In this document: piece after piece, positions 23,168-32,248 of the stretch
Position numbering within the stretch: the first letter of the stretch is position 1
Layout: every line of letters starts with the position of its first letter
Source: Desulforadius tongensis
Lineage (GTDB): Bacteria; Bacillota; Desulfotomaculia; Desulfotomaculales; Desulfohalotomaculaceae
Reading direction: 5' to 3'
NCBI RefSeq assembly: GCF_016907915.1
Contig: NZ_JAFBCW010000030.1
Span: 1-32,248, forward strand
Length of the DNA stretch: 32,248 bases
Made by a program: the position numbers and the translations under genes
Notes under the pieces: generated by a model
Databases searched by the model: none
Told to the model about the DNA's origin: nothing
Seen by the model: the letters and a program-made list of their open reading frames with translations, nothing else

Positions 23168-24520
23168 ATGTTAAAACATGAGGTTGTGGAAAACTGGCAG
23201 CGTGTTCTTTCTTTACTGGAAAAAAGATTAAATAAGCAATCTTTTGAAACGTGGGTATCATCCCTAACTCCCCTGGGCTGGTATAACGGTTCAATACTGG
23301 TAGAAGTACCAAACCATTTTTCAAAGGATTGGTTAGACGAACGCTATACACCATTAATAAAGCAGGCCTTTGCAGAAATACTACATAAAGAAATCAATGT
23401 ACAGCTGATATTAGCAAGCGAAGTTCCCGAAGCAATGATGGGAACTTCTGATGTTAATAATGTTAATAAAAGAACAAGTGAACATGTGGATAACAGCGCC
23501 ACCCCCCTAAACCCTAAATATACATTTGATACCTTTGTGGTGGGTAACAGCAACAGGTTTGCCCACGCCGCTTCACTGGCAGTGGCAGAAACACCGGCCA
23601 AAGCATATAACCCTTTATTTATATACGGCGGTGTGGGATTGGGTAAAACCCACCTCATGCATGCCATTGGCCATTACATTAAAAACAATAACAATGACCT
23701 TAAAATTTCTTATGTCACTTCCGAAAAATTCACCAATGAACTAATAAACTCTATTAGAGATGATGACCCAGCTTCATTTAGAAATAAGTATCGAAAAATA
23801 GATGTATTACTGATAGACGATATTCAATTTTTAGCCGGTAAAGAAAGAACACAGGAGGAGTTTTTCCACACTTTTAACACCTTATACGAAGCAAACAAAC
23901 AGTTGATCATTTCCAGTGATCGACCGCCAAAAAGTATCCCTACATTGGAAGACCGCTTGCGCTCCAGGTTTGAATGGGGTCTTATTACCGATATTCAACC
24001 CCCTGATTACGAAACCAGAATAGCAATTTTACGCAAAAAAGCACAGCTGGAGGGGCTGAAAGTACCCGATGACACAATATCTTACATAGCAGACAAAATA
24101 CATTCAAATATCCGCGAACTGGAAGGAGCATTAATAAGAATTATCGCCTATGCCTCCTTAACTAACAGTCCGATAACGCCGGAAGTGGCAGCGGATGTTT
24201 TAAAAGATATCTTACCGCCAAGCAAACCAAAACCGATAACGGTAGATTTAATTCAGCAGGTTGTGGCCAAGCATTACAAAATACGTCCCGAAGATTTAAA
24301 AGCCAAAAAACGAACCCGTGCCGTAGCCTTTCCCAGGCAGATAGCCATGTATCTATGCCGGGAGCTCACCGATATGTCGCTGCCTAAAATAGGCGAAGAT
24401 TTCGGCGGAAGAGATCACACAACGGTGCTGCACGCTTATGAAAAAATCACCGGTGAAATGAAACAGGATACGGAACTGCAGAATACCATCAATGCCTTAA
24501 TTAAAAAAATCAAAAATTAA
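23168..24520 (+). CDS. dnaA: Chromosomal replication initiator DnaA
   Basis: A 450-aa DnaA. Domain I ([20 protein letters not shown]), a short variable domain II (about 95-115), AAA+ domain III with Walker A GGVGLGKT (154-161) and Walker [10 protein letters not shown], and domain IV with the DNA-binding signature [13 protein letters not shown] (411-423). It binds the boxes at 22982-23103 and opens oriC. ATG at 23168 chosen because GGAGGTAACC lies directly upstream; an upstream in-frame ATG at 23141 would overlap the leader. Confidence 0.98.
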   Translation: MLKHEVVENWQRVLSLLEKRLNKQSFETWVSSLTPLGWYNGSILVEVPNHFSKDWLDERYTPLIKQAFAEILHKEINVQLILASEVPEAMMGTSDVNNVNKRTSEHVDNSATPLNPKYTFDTFVVGNSNRFAHAASLAVAETPAKAYNPLFIYGGVGLGKTHLMHAIGHYIKNNNNDLKISYVTSEKFTNELINSIRDDDPASFRNKYRKIDVLLIDDIQFLAGKERTQEEFFHTFNTLYEANKQLIISSDRPPKSIPTLEDRLRSRFEWGLITDIQPPDYETRIAILRKKAQLEGLKVPDDTISYIADKIHSNIRELEGALIRIIAYASLTNSPITPEVAADVLKDILPPSKPKPITVDLIQQVVAKHYKIRPEDLKAKKRTRAVAFPRQIAMYLCRELTDMSLPKIGEDFGGRDHTTVLHAYEKITGEMKQDTELQNTINALIKKIKN

Positions 24521-24636
24521 TCACAGTGGTGCAATTTAAACTGAATAATTTGTGGAGCACCATGGGGATTAATCTAAAATAACCCTGAAAACACATAACC
24601 AAGAGTAAAAATCATAAACCAGTGTTCAAATTTCAT

Positions 24637-24677
24637 CACCAGGTTTAGCAACAATACAAACGTTGATTTACCTGGTG
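24637..24677 (+). promoter_or_regulatory. Hairpin in the dnaA-dnaN gap
   Basis: An 8-bp stem CACCAGGT / ACCTGGTG (24637-24644, 24670-24677) has an inner CAAC/GTTG pairing (24649-24652, 24662-24665) and is followed by TCTTT. It may terminate dnaA or be part of the second half of oriC. The flank TTATTTCCACATAAACACA (24688 on) only partly resembles DnaA boxes. Confidence 0.55.
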
Positions 24678-24754
24678 TCTTTAGCTTATTTCCACATAAA
24701 CACACTCTCTATTACTATTACTACAATAAAAATCTTATTATTAAGGAGATTGCT

Positions 24755-25855
24755 ATGAAAATAAACACCACGAAAGATCAATTATTCCATGGTGTACAGA
24801 TGGTTCAAAGGGCGGTTTCGCTCAAAAACCCACTGCCGGTTTTATCAGGTATTATGTTTAAAACTGAAAATGACACCCTGAAAATGACGGCCACAGACTT
24901 GGAGATCGGTATAGAATGCAGTGTGCCGGTAACTACTATAGAAGAGGGAGCTGTCGTAATACCGGCCAGGTACATAGCTGAAATTGTGCGCAAGCTGCCG
25001 GACGTGCCGATAGATTTAAGCTCCGATGCCAGCAGCAACACGGTGGTTATAAAATACGGCGCTTCGGAGGCTAAATTGCATGGTTTCAACGCCGATGACT
25101 TTCCCTCTTTTCCCACGGTGGAAAAAGAAGTATCTTTTGAAATTTCTGCCCAGATTTTAAAAGAAATACTAAAACAAGTATTATTTGCCACCGGTTCAGA
25201 TGAAAACAGGCCTGTTTTTACCGGCGTTTTATTTGAAATATCAGAAAAAGGTTTAACTGTTGTGGCCACCGATACCCACCGGCTGGCATTGAAGAGAATC
25301 AACCTTTCGGAGGACCTGCCCGGTACAAAGGTAATAATACCCGGCCGCACCCTGGGAGAACTGGTTCGTGTAATGGCGGCCAATGAAGAAGCGGTAAAAA
25401 TTACCCTGGGCGGCAACCAGGCGCTGTTTACTCTAAAAGACACTGTGCTGGTTTCCAGGTTAATTGAGGGGCAGTTCCCGGCCTATGACCAGGTAATACC
25501 GAGGAGTTATAAATCAAGATTAAGGGTTAAAGTTAAGGATCTGCTTGAATCAACGGAAAGGGCAGCACTGGTAACCAGGAGCGGTAACCAAACGGTAAAA
25601 TTAGATGTTCAACAGGAATTGCTGCTGGTTACTGCCAACACCGAGATCGGCGGTATACACGAGGAAGTAAACTGTTACTTGGAAGGCGACGCCATGCAGA
25701 TTGCCTTCAATGCCCATTATTTAACAGATGTTTTGCGCAGCATAATGGCGGAAGAAATTTATTTTGAGTTAAACGGGCCCCTCAGCCCCGGTGTTATTAA
25801 ACCCGTTGCCAAGGATGATTACCTGTCGCTTATTTTACCTGTACGAACCGCTTAA
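24755..25855 (+). CDS. dnaN: DNA polymerase III beta subunit (sliding clamp)
   Basis: A 366-aa beta clamp with the three repeated clamp domains. The N-terminus reads MKINTTKDQLFHGVQMVQRA; VVATDTHRLALKRI in domain 2 and a C-terminal YLSLILPVRTA (usually LILPVR) are diagnostic. It tethers polymerase III and many repair proteins. The ATG is preceded by AAGGAG. It is likely to head the dnaN-yaaA-recF-remB unit. Confidence 0.98.
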   Translation: MKINTTKDQLFHGVQMVQRAVSLKNPLPVLSGIMFKTENDTLKMTATDLEIGIECSVPVTTIEEGAVVIPARYIAEIVRKLPDVPIDLSSDASSNTVVIKYGASEAKLHGFNADDFPSFPTVEKEVSFEISAQILKEILKQVLFATGSDENRPVFTGVLFEISEKGLTVVATDTHRLALKRINLSEDLPGTKVIIPGRTLGELVRVMAANEEAVKITLGGNQALFTLKDTVLVSRLIEGQFPAYDQVIPRSYKSRLRVKVKDLLESTERAALVTRSGNQTVKLDVQQELLLVTANTEIGGIHEEVNCYLEGDAMQIAFNAHYLTDVLRSIMAEEIYFELNGPLSPGVIKPVAKDDYLSLILPVRTA

Positions 25856-25867
25856 GAGGTGACGCCG

Positions 25868-26080
25868 TTGATAAAAGAAATAAACATAAAAGAAACAATA
25901 AAACTGGATCAATTTCTAAAATGGGCAGGTATTGCCAGCACCGGCGGCCAAAGTAAAATGCTTATTCAATCAAATCTTGTCAAAGTAAACGGGGAACGGG
26001 AAAATAGACGGGGAAGAAAACTTGTTCCCGGGGATGTAGTTGAAGTTGACGGGGTTGGAAAATTTAAAGTAACCGGTTAA
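25868..26080 (+). CDS. yaaA: S4-domain RNA-binding protein YaaA
   Basis: A 70-aa S4 domain protein (TIKLDQFLKWAGIASTGGQS, then a VKVNGERENRRGRKLVPGDVV segment). YaaA-type proteins lie between dnaN and recF in Firmicutes; they resemble RlbA, a possible ribosome assembly factor. I chose TTG at 25868, which has GAGGTGA upstream; a GTG at 25859 lies within that ribosome-binding site. The dnaN stop is 12 bp away. Confidence 0.93.
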   Translation: MIKEINIKETIKLDQFLKWAGIASTGGQSKMLIQSNLVKVNGERENRRGRKLVPGDVVEVDGVGKFKVTG

Positions 26081-26093
26081 GAGGTGTTCCTGA

Positions 26094-27203
26094 TTGCACA
26101 TTTTAAAAATCAGGGCGGAATGGTTTCGCAACTATAACTGTTTGGAATTTGAGCCCCATAGAAACCTGAATATTATTACCGGCCTTAATGCCCAGGGTAA
26201 AACAAACCTGTTAGAAGCCATTTTTTTTAATTTAAGCGGCCGTTCATTTCGCACCAACAACTTAAAAGAAGTAATAAGCTGGCAGAGCGACTACTGCAGT
26301 GTAGCCAATGTGGTGGCAATGGAAAACAGGCAGTGGAAGCAGTCGGTGGCAGTTAATAAGGCGGGAAATAAAAAAATATTCATTAACGGAGTGGAAAAGA
26401 AAAAAAAAGACCTCCGTCATTCCGGAGTAATACTGTTTACTCCGGATGATCTTGCTTTAATTAAAAACTCACCGGCGGAAAGACGCAAATTTTTAGATCA
26501 AGAAATAGGATCGTTTTACCCTGCCCATGCGCGTTCCATTCAACAGTATGCCAAAGTATTATCCCATCGTAACCGGTTATTGAAAAATGCAAGAAATAAA
26601 AGCAACTTAGATACAGCAATGCTGGAAATCTGGGACCAGCAGCTGGTAACCAGCGGGACAAGCGTGCTGCTGGGAAGGCTGTTAATCTTAAAAAAATTGG
26701 CTCCGCTGGCTATAAAATGGTATAATTTAATGACAGGTGGAAAAGAAAACCTGGAAATACGCTATATGTCTTCTCTAAAAATTGAAATACCGGTGGATAA
26801 TAAAAAATTAAAAGAGAGATTTTATCAGGTATTAAAAGAGGTGCGCGGGGAGGAAATAAAAAGGTGCCAAACGCTGGCGGGGCCTCACCGTGATGACGTA
26901 ATTTTTTTTATTAACGGTAAAGATGCCAGAATTTTTGGTTCGCAGGGTCAGCAGCGCACGGTGGTACTTAGTTTAAAACTGGCTCAAGTTACGCTGTGGA
27001 CAAGGGAATATCAATCAAAACCGGTACTGCTTTTAGATGACGTTCTTTTTGAACTTGATAAAACCAGGCAGGAGATGCTGCTGACAAAGGCGAGAGAAGG
27101 AATACAGACTTTTGTTACCACAAGTCAATTTAATAGCCACGATTTAAATCAGCAGTATAGATTGTTCACAGTGGAAAACGGTAGGTTAATATCATCTTAC
27201 TGA
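26094..27203 (+). CDS. recF: DNA replication and repair protein RecF
   Basis: A 369-aa RecF, an SMC-like ATPase of recombinational repair. Walker A is GLNAQGKTNLLEAI (about residue 30), the signature is GSQGQQRTVVLSLKLAQ, and Walker B is LLLDDVLFELD. It helps load RecA at gaps with RecO and RecR. Start is TTG at 26094, preceded by GAGGTG. The yaaA stop lies 13 bp before it. Confidence 0.96.
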   Translation: MHILKIRAEWFRNYNCLEFEPHRNLNIITGLNAQGKTNLLEAIFFNLSGRSFRTNNLKEVISWQSDYCSVANVVAMENRQWKQSVAVNKAGNKKIFINGVEKKKKDLRHSGVILFTPDDLALIKNSPAERRKFLDQEIGSFYPAHARSIQQYAKVLSHRNRLLKNARNKSNLDTAMLEIWDQQLVTSGTSVLLGRLLILKKLAPLAIKWYNLMTGGKENLEIRYMSSLKIEIPVDNKKLKERFYQVLKEVRGEEIKRCQTLAGPHRDDVIFFINGKDARIFGSQGQQRTVVLSLKLAQVTLWTREYQSKPVLLLDDVLFELDKTRQEMLLTKAREGIQTFVTTSQFNSHDLNQQYRLFTVENGRLISSY

Positions 27204-27228
27204 TTAAGTAAAAAAAGGGGGGGCAGTA

Positions 27229-27489
27229 ATGTTTATTCATCTAGGCGGCGACGTTATGGTTTTAAAAAAAGATATTATAGCCATACTTGATACAAAAACA
27301 AAGCAGGCATCATCAACAAGGGAATTTCTGGCAGTAGCCCGGGATGAAGGGTTTGTAAAAAATATATCCAGCGAGGAAAAAGAAAAAACCTTTATCATAA
27401 CCAATAAAGAAGTTTATCTATCCCCGATATCCTGTAATACTTTAAAAAAGAGGTCGCAAAACGTAATATTTTTAAGCAGTGAAAGGTGA
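27229..27489 (+). CDS. remB: Extracellular matrix regulator RemB-like (DUF370)
   Basis: An 86-aa DUF370 protein: MFIHLGGDVMVLKKDIIAIL start and a C-terminal VYLSPISCNTLKKR segment, the YaaB/RemB type. RemB is linked to matrix/biofilm gene control in Bacillus. It follows recF by 25 bp, with AAGGGGGGG as ribosome-binding site, in the conserved recF-remB-gyrB order. The terminator follows immediately. Confidence 0.9.
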   Translation: MFIHLGGDVMVLKKDIIAILDTKTKQASSTREFLAVARDEGFVKNISSEEKEKTFIITNKEVYLSPISCNTLKKRSQNVIFLSSER

Positions 27490-27495
27490 AAGTAC

Positions 27496-27521
27496 AACCG
27501 TGGTTTAGCACGGTTATTTTT
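27496..27521 (+). terminator. Terminator of dnaN-recF-remB unit
   Basis: AACCGTG / CACGGTT (27496-27502, 27509-27515), then ATTTTT, just after the remB stop. Confidence 0.85.
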
Positions 27522-27539
27522 ATGTAAAAGGGGTATAAC

Positions 27540-29511
<1,972 letters not shown>

Positions 29512-29529
29512 TTATTATGAGGTGAAAGA

Positions 29530-31968
29530 ATGCCTGAATTGACCGGAAAAGTTTTACCAATAGATATTGATAAAGAGATGCGGCAGTCATACCTGGATTA
29601 CGCCATGAGTGTTATTGTGGGCAGGGCGCTGCCGGATGTAAAGGATGGTTTGAAACCTGTCCATCGCCGCATTCTCTATAGTATGTACGAGTTGGGTTTG
29701 TATCCTGGTAGGCCGCATCGTAAGTGCGCTAACATTGTTGGTAAAGTAATGTCTGATTTTCACCCCCATGGTGATGCAGCCATTTATGACACTCTGGTAA
29801 GGTTGGCGCAGGATTTTTCCTGCCGCTATCCCCTGGTGGACGGGCATGGTAACTTTGGTTCGGTGGACGGGGATGCCGCTGCAGCCATGCGTTATACCGA
29901 GGCTAGAATGGCTGAAATATCCATGGAAATGGTTAGGGATATTGACAAGGATACTGTTGATTTTGTTCCCAACTACGATGAAAGAAAAAAAGAACCGGTA
30001 ATACTGCCTTCAAGAATACCAAATTTGTTAATAAACGGTTCTGCCGGTATTGCTGTGGGAATGGCTACCAACATTCCTCCCCATAACCTGGCTGAAGTTG
30101 TGGATGGGGTTAAAATGTTGATAAAGAATCCCGATACAACTATAGATGAGCTGATGACGGTAATCAAGGGGCCGGATTTTCCCACCGGGGCAAAAATTTT
30201 AGGCCGGAAGGGGATAGAATCAGCATACCGCACAGGCAGGGGTTCGATAACAATTAGAGCCAATGCTGTTATTGAAGACATAGGGAAGGGTAAAAAGGCA
30301 ATTATTATTGACCAGTTACCTTATCAGGTCAATAAGGCACGCTTGATTGAAAAAATTGCTGATTTAGTTAAAGATAAGAAAATAGATGGCATAACAGACC
30401 TGCGTGACGAGTCTGACCGCACCGGTATGCGTGTGGTTATTGAGCTGCGCAGGGATGCCAATGCCAAAGTAATTTTAAACCGGTTATATAAGCAAACCCA
30501 GCTGCAGGATACTTTTGGTGTAATTATGCTGGCGCTGGTTGACGGAACTCCCCGTGTTTTAAATCTTAAAGAAGTATTATTTTATTACCTGGAGCACCAA
30601 AAAGAGGTAATTGTAAGACGTACCAAATATGAATTAGACAAGGCTGAGGCCAGGGCTCACATAGTGGAGGGTCTGCGCATTGCAGTGGCCAATATTGATG
30701 AGGTTGTTCAAATTATTAAATCTTCAAAAACAACTTCCCAGGCCAAGGAAGGGTTAATTAAGAGATTTGAGTTAAGTGCTAAACAGGCTGAAGCCATTGT
30801 GGAAATGAGATTGCGCAGCCTTACCGGTTTAGAAATAGAAAAATTGGAGGCAGAGTATAAAGAGTTACTGGAAAAAATTGATTATTTAAAATCAATACTG
30901 GCAGATGAAAAGAAGGTTTTAGGAATAATTGACGCTGAAATAACTGAGATCAGTAAAAAATATGCTGACAAACGCCGTACTATTATCGTCAATGAAGAAA
31001 CTGATTTTGAAGATTATGATTTAATACCTAAAGAAGATGTGGCAATTACACTGACGAACTACGGTTATATAAAACGTATTCCTTTGGATACATATCGCAG
31101 TCAGCGCCGCGGCGGGCGCGGTATAAGCGGTATGGTGACCAAGGAAGAAGATGCTGTAAAACATGTATTTGCCACCACCACCCATCACTTTATTTTATTC
31201 TTTACCACTAAAGGTAAAGTGTACCGGTTAAAAGCCCATGAAATACCGGAATCCGGCCGCCAAGCCAAAGGAACGGCCATTGTCAATTTATTATATTTGG
31301 ATAGTGATGAACAGATTAACGCCGTAATACCTGTACAGCAGTTTGATGATAAGCATTTCTTGTTTATGTGTACCAGTCACGGGATAGTAAAAAAGACCTC
31401 TTTAATTGAGTTTGACACGTCAAGAAGGGACGGTATCATAGCTATTAAACTTGATGAAGGGGATTGCTTAGTAAATGTATTGTTAACCCATGGAAATGAA
31501 GAGGTAATACTGGGAACTAAAAATGGATTGGCTATTAGATTTTTCGAATCCGATGTGAGGGCAATGGGCCGTGCTTCAAGAGGGGTTAAGGGAATCAACT
31601 TGGCTGCTGATGATTTGGTTGTAGGCATGGACAAGGTGAGAAAGGATGCCTATATGCTGGTGGTAACCGCTAACGGTTTTGGTAAGCGCACGTCCATTGA
31701 TGAATATAGAAGCCAAACCAGGGGCGGTAAAGGGATAATTAATATTAAAACTAACCAGCGCACAGGAGAAACGGTGGACCTTCATGTTGTACGGGAAGAT
31801 GAAGAAATTTTACTGGTCAGCTCAGACGGTGTTATTATCCGGTTGGAAACAAAATATATACCGGTAAAAGGAAGAGCGACCCAGGGTGTTACCTTAATGA
31901 GACTGGCACCGGGCGATAAAGTGGTGGCCATGGCTAAATTTCATCCCGAGCCCAAGGTGGAAAATTAA
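29530..31968 (+). CDS. gyrA: DNA gyrase subunit A
   Basis: An 812-aa GyrA. The catalytic Tyr122 lies in AAMRYTEARM, and the QRRGGRGI GyrA box in the C-terminal beta-pinwheel confirms gyrase rather than topoisomerase IV. In the quinolone-determining stretch (HPHGDAAIYDTLV) Ala is at the position of E. coli Ser83, seen in some other bacteria. The ATG is preceded by GAGGTGAAAGA, 18 bp after gyrB, so gyrBA is one operon. Confidence 0.98.
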   Translation: MPELTGKVLPIDIDKEMRQSYLDYAMSVIVGRALPDVKDGLKPVHRRILYSMYELGLYPGRPHRKCANIVGKVMSDFHPHGDAAIYDTLVRLAQDFSCRYPLVDGHGNFGSVDGDAAAAMRYTEARMAEISMEMVRDIDKDTVDFVPNYDERKKEPVILPSRIPNLLINGSAGIAVGMATNIPPHNLAEVVDGVKMLIKNPDTTIDELMTVIKGPDFPTGAKILGRKGIESAYRTGRGSITIRANAVIEDIGKGKKAIIIDQLPYQVNKARLIEKIADLVKDKKIDGITDLRDESDRTGMRVVIELRRDANAKVILNRLYKQTQLQDTFGVIMLALVDGTPRVLNLKEVLFYYLEHQKEVIVRRTKYELDKAEARAHIVEGLRIAVANIDEVVQIIKSSKTTSQAKEGLIKRFELSAKQAEAIVEMRLRSLTGLEIEKLEAEYKELLEKIDYLKSILADEKKVLGIIDAEITEISKKYADKRRTIIVNEETDFEDYDLIPKEDVAITLTNYGYIKRIPLDTYRSQRRGGRGISGMVTKEEDAVKHVFATTTHHFILFFTTKGKVYRLKAHEIPESGRQAKGTAIVNLLYLDSDEQINAVIPVQQFDDKHFLFMCTSHGIVKKTSLIEFDTSRRDGIIAIKLDEGDCLVNVLLTHGNEEVILGTKNGLAIRFFESDVRAMGRASRGVKGINLAADDLVVGMDKVRKDAYMLVVTANGFGKRTSIDEYRSQTRGGKGIINIKTNQRTGETVDLHVVREDEEILLVSSDGVIIRLETKYIPVKGRATQGVTLMRLAPGDKVVAMAKFHPEPKVEN

Positions 31969-31975
31969 ATATTAA

Positions 31976-31989
31976 CAAGTGATTTATAT
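31976..31989 (+). repeat. 14-bp direct repeat, left copy
   Basis: CAAGTGATTTATAT, repeated exactly at 32100-32113, flanks the palindrome at 32018-32084. Confidence 0.8.
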
Positions 31990-32017
31990 TAGCATCAATA
32001 TACTGGCCATGATATAT

Positions 32018-32084
32018 TAACACTGCTGCTTTCGGTTGGTAGTTTTTTAAAATTAACTATTGACTGAAAGAATAAGCAGTGTTA
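32018..32084. repeat. Imperfect 67-bp palindrome downstream of gyrA
   Basis: Outer arms TAACACTGCT / AGCAGTGTTA, then CTTTCGGT / ACTGAAAG and TAGTT / AACTA, converge on a T-rich centre. The arms could form a long RNA hairpin or a DNA cruciform. It may end gyrBA transcription or be a small mobile or regulatory repeat. Confidence 0.7.
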
Positions 32085-32099
32085 TATTATTGTTTGTGC

Positions 32100-32113
32100 C
32101 AAGTGATTTATAT
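32100..32113 (+). repeat. 14-bp direct repeat, right copy
   Basis: Exact copy of CAAGTGATTTATAT (31976-31989). Confidence 0.8.
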
Positions 32114-32145
32114 GTTGGCAGTAAGTGAAAGTAAAAAAATACCAG

Positions 32146-32174
32146 TTGACATCAAGGGACAAAGATGTTAAACT
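32146..32174 (+). promoter_or_regulatory. rRNA-operon-type promoter
   Basis: Perfect TTGACA (32146-32151), 17-bp spacer, TAAACT (32169-32174). Downstream are a GCCGC/GCGGC hairpin (32182-32199) and CCTTGAAAACTAAAC (from 32218), a boxA-like leader common before 16S rRNA in Firmicutes. No rRNA sequence is inside the window. Confidence 0.65.
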
Positions 32175-32248
32175 AAATCCTGCCGCTGAACCAGGCGGCC
32201 CAAAAACTGGCAGCGATCCTTGAAAACTAAACAGTGAGAGATGGATGT

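Noticed and set aside
24805-25443. Long minus-strand frame within dnaN
   Set aside because: Shadow of dnaN; composition follows the codon pattern of the sense gene.

Overview
The window is a replication-origin neighbourhood of a low-GC, endospore-forming Firmicute, most likely a Clostridia/Peptococcaceae (Desulfotomaculum-like) organism. The basis is the gene order rpmH-rnpA-yidD-yidC-jag-mnmE-mnmG-rsmG on one side of oriC and dnaA-dnaN-yaaA-recF-remB-gyrB-gyrA on the other, a spore protease YyaC, parA/parB (soj/spo0J) with canonical parS sites, many TTG/GTG starts and strong AGGAGG ribosome-binding sites. The family-level placement is inference.

Layout. 1-87: the 5' end of a group II intron (minus strand), cut by the window edge and sitting directly after the T-tract of the rpsR terminator. 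134-1439 (minus): rpsF-ssb-rpsR operon and a DUF951 gene. 1642-4981 (minus): M18 aminopeptidase, a CvpA-family protein with an apparent CTG start, and a YkvI-like transporter. 5127-5729 (plus): yyaC. 5745-7260 (minus): YkuS, DUF4446 and DUF554 proteins. 7280-9131: three parS sites, parB and parA (minus). 9283-16125: an accessory block between parA and rsmG, with a CapA-like lipoprotein, a small Cys-rich protein, YjbQ, a leaderless amidase, a LysR regulator, two NifU-like genes with in-frame UGA, an IS remnant, an ECF sigma/anti-sigma pair and a 43-aa membrane peptide. 16296-16384: tRNA-Leu(CAA). 16512-22741 (minus): rsmG, mnmG, mnmE, jag, yidC, yidD, rnpA, rpmH. 22742-23167: rpmH leader, promoter and the oriC DnaA-box cluster. 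23168-31968 (plus): dnaA to gyrA. 31969-32248: an imperfect palindrome between direct repeats, then an rRNA-type promoter and leader. An rRNA operon probably starts just past the end.

The most notable content is the pair of near-identical NifU C-terminal-domain genes (13109-13330 and 13677-13901, minus). Conventional gene calling breaks both at the same UGA. That UGA replaces the second cysteine of the CxxC Fe-S ligand motif (CHG-U), the reading frame continues intact to the normal end of the domain, and a hairpin with a G at the start of its apical loop follows 20 nt downstream in both copies. This fits a selenocysteine-containing NifU (CxxU). The two copies flank a degraded transposase, and a LysR gene with CysB-like features lies next to them. 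Selenoprotein machinery (selA, selB, selC, selD) should be present elsewhere in the genome if this reading is right.

Functionally, most of the window is core machinery: replication initiation and gyrase, chromosome partition, membrane protein insertion, tRNA wobble-uridine modification, ribosomal proteins and RNase P. Sporulation and envelope functions are interspersed.
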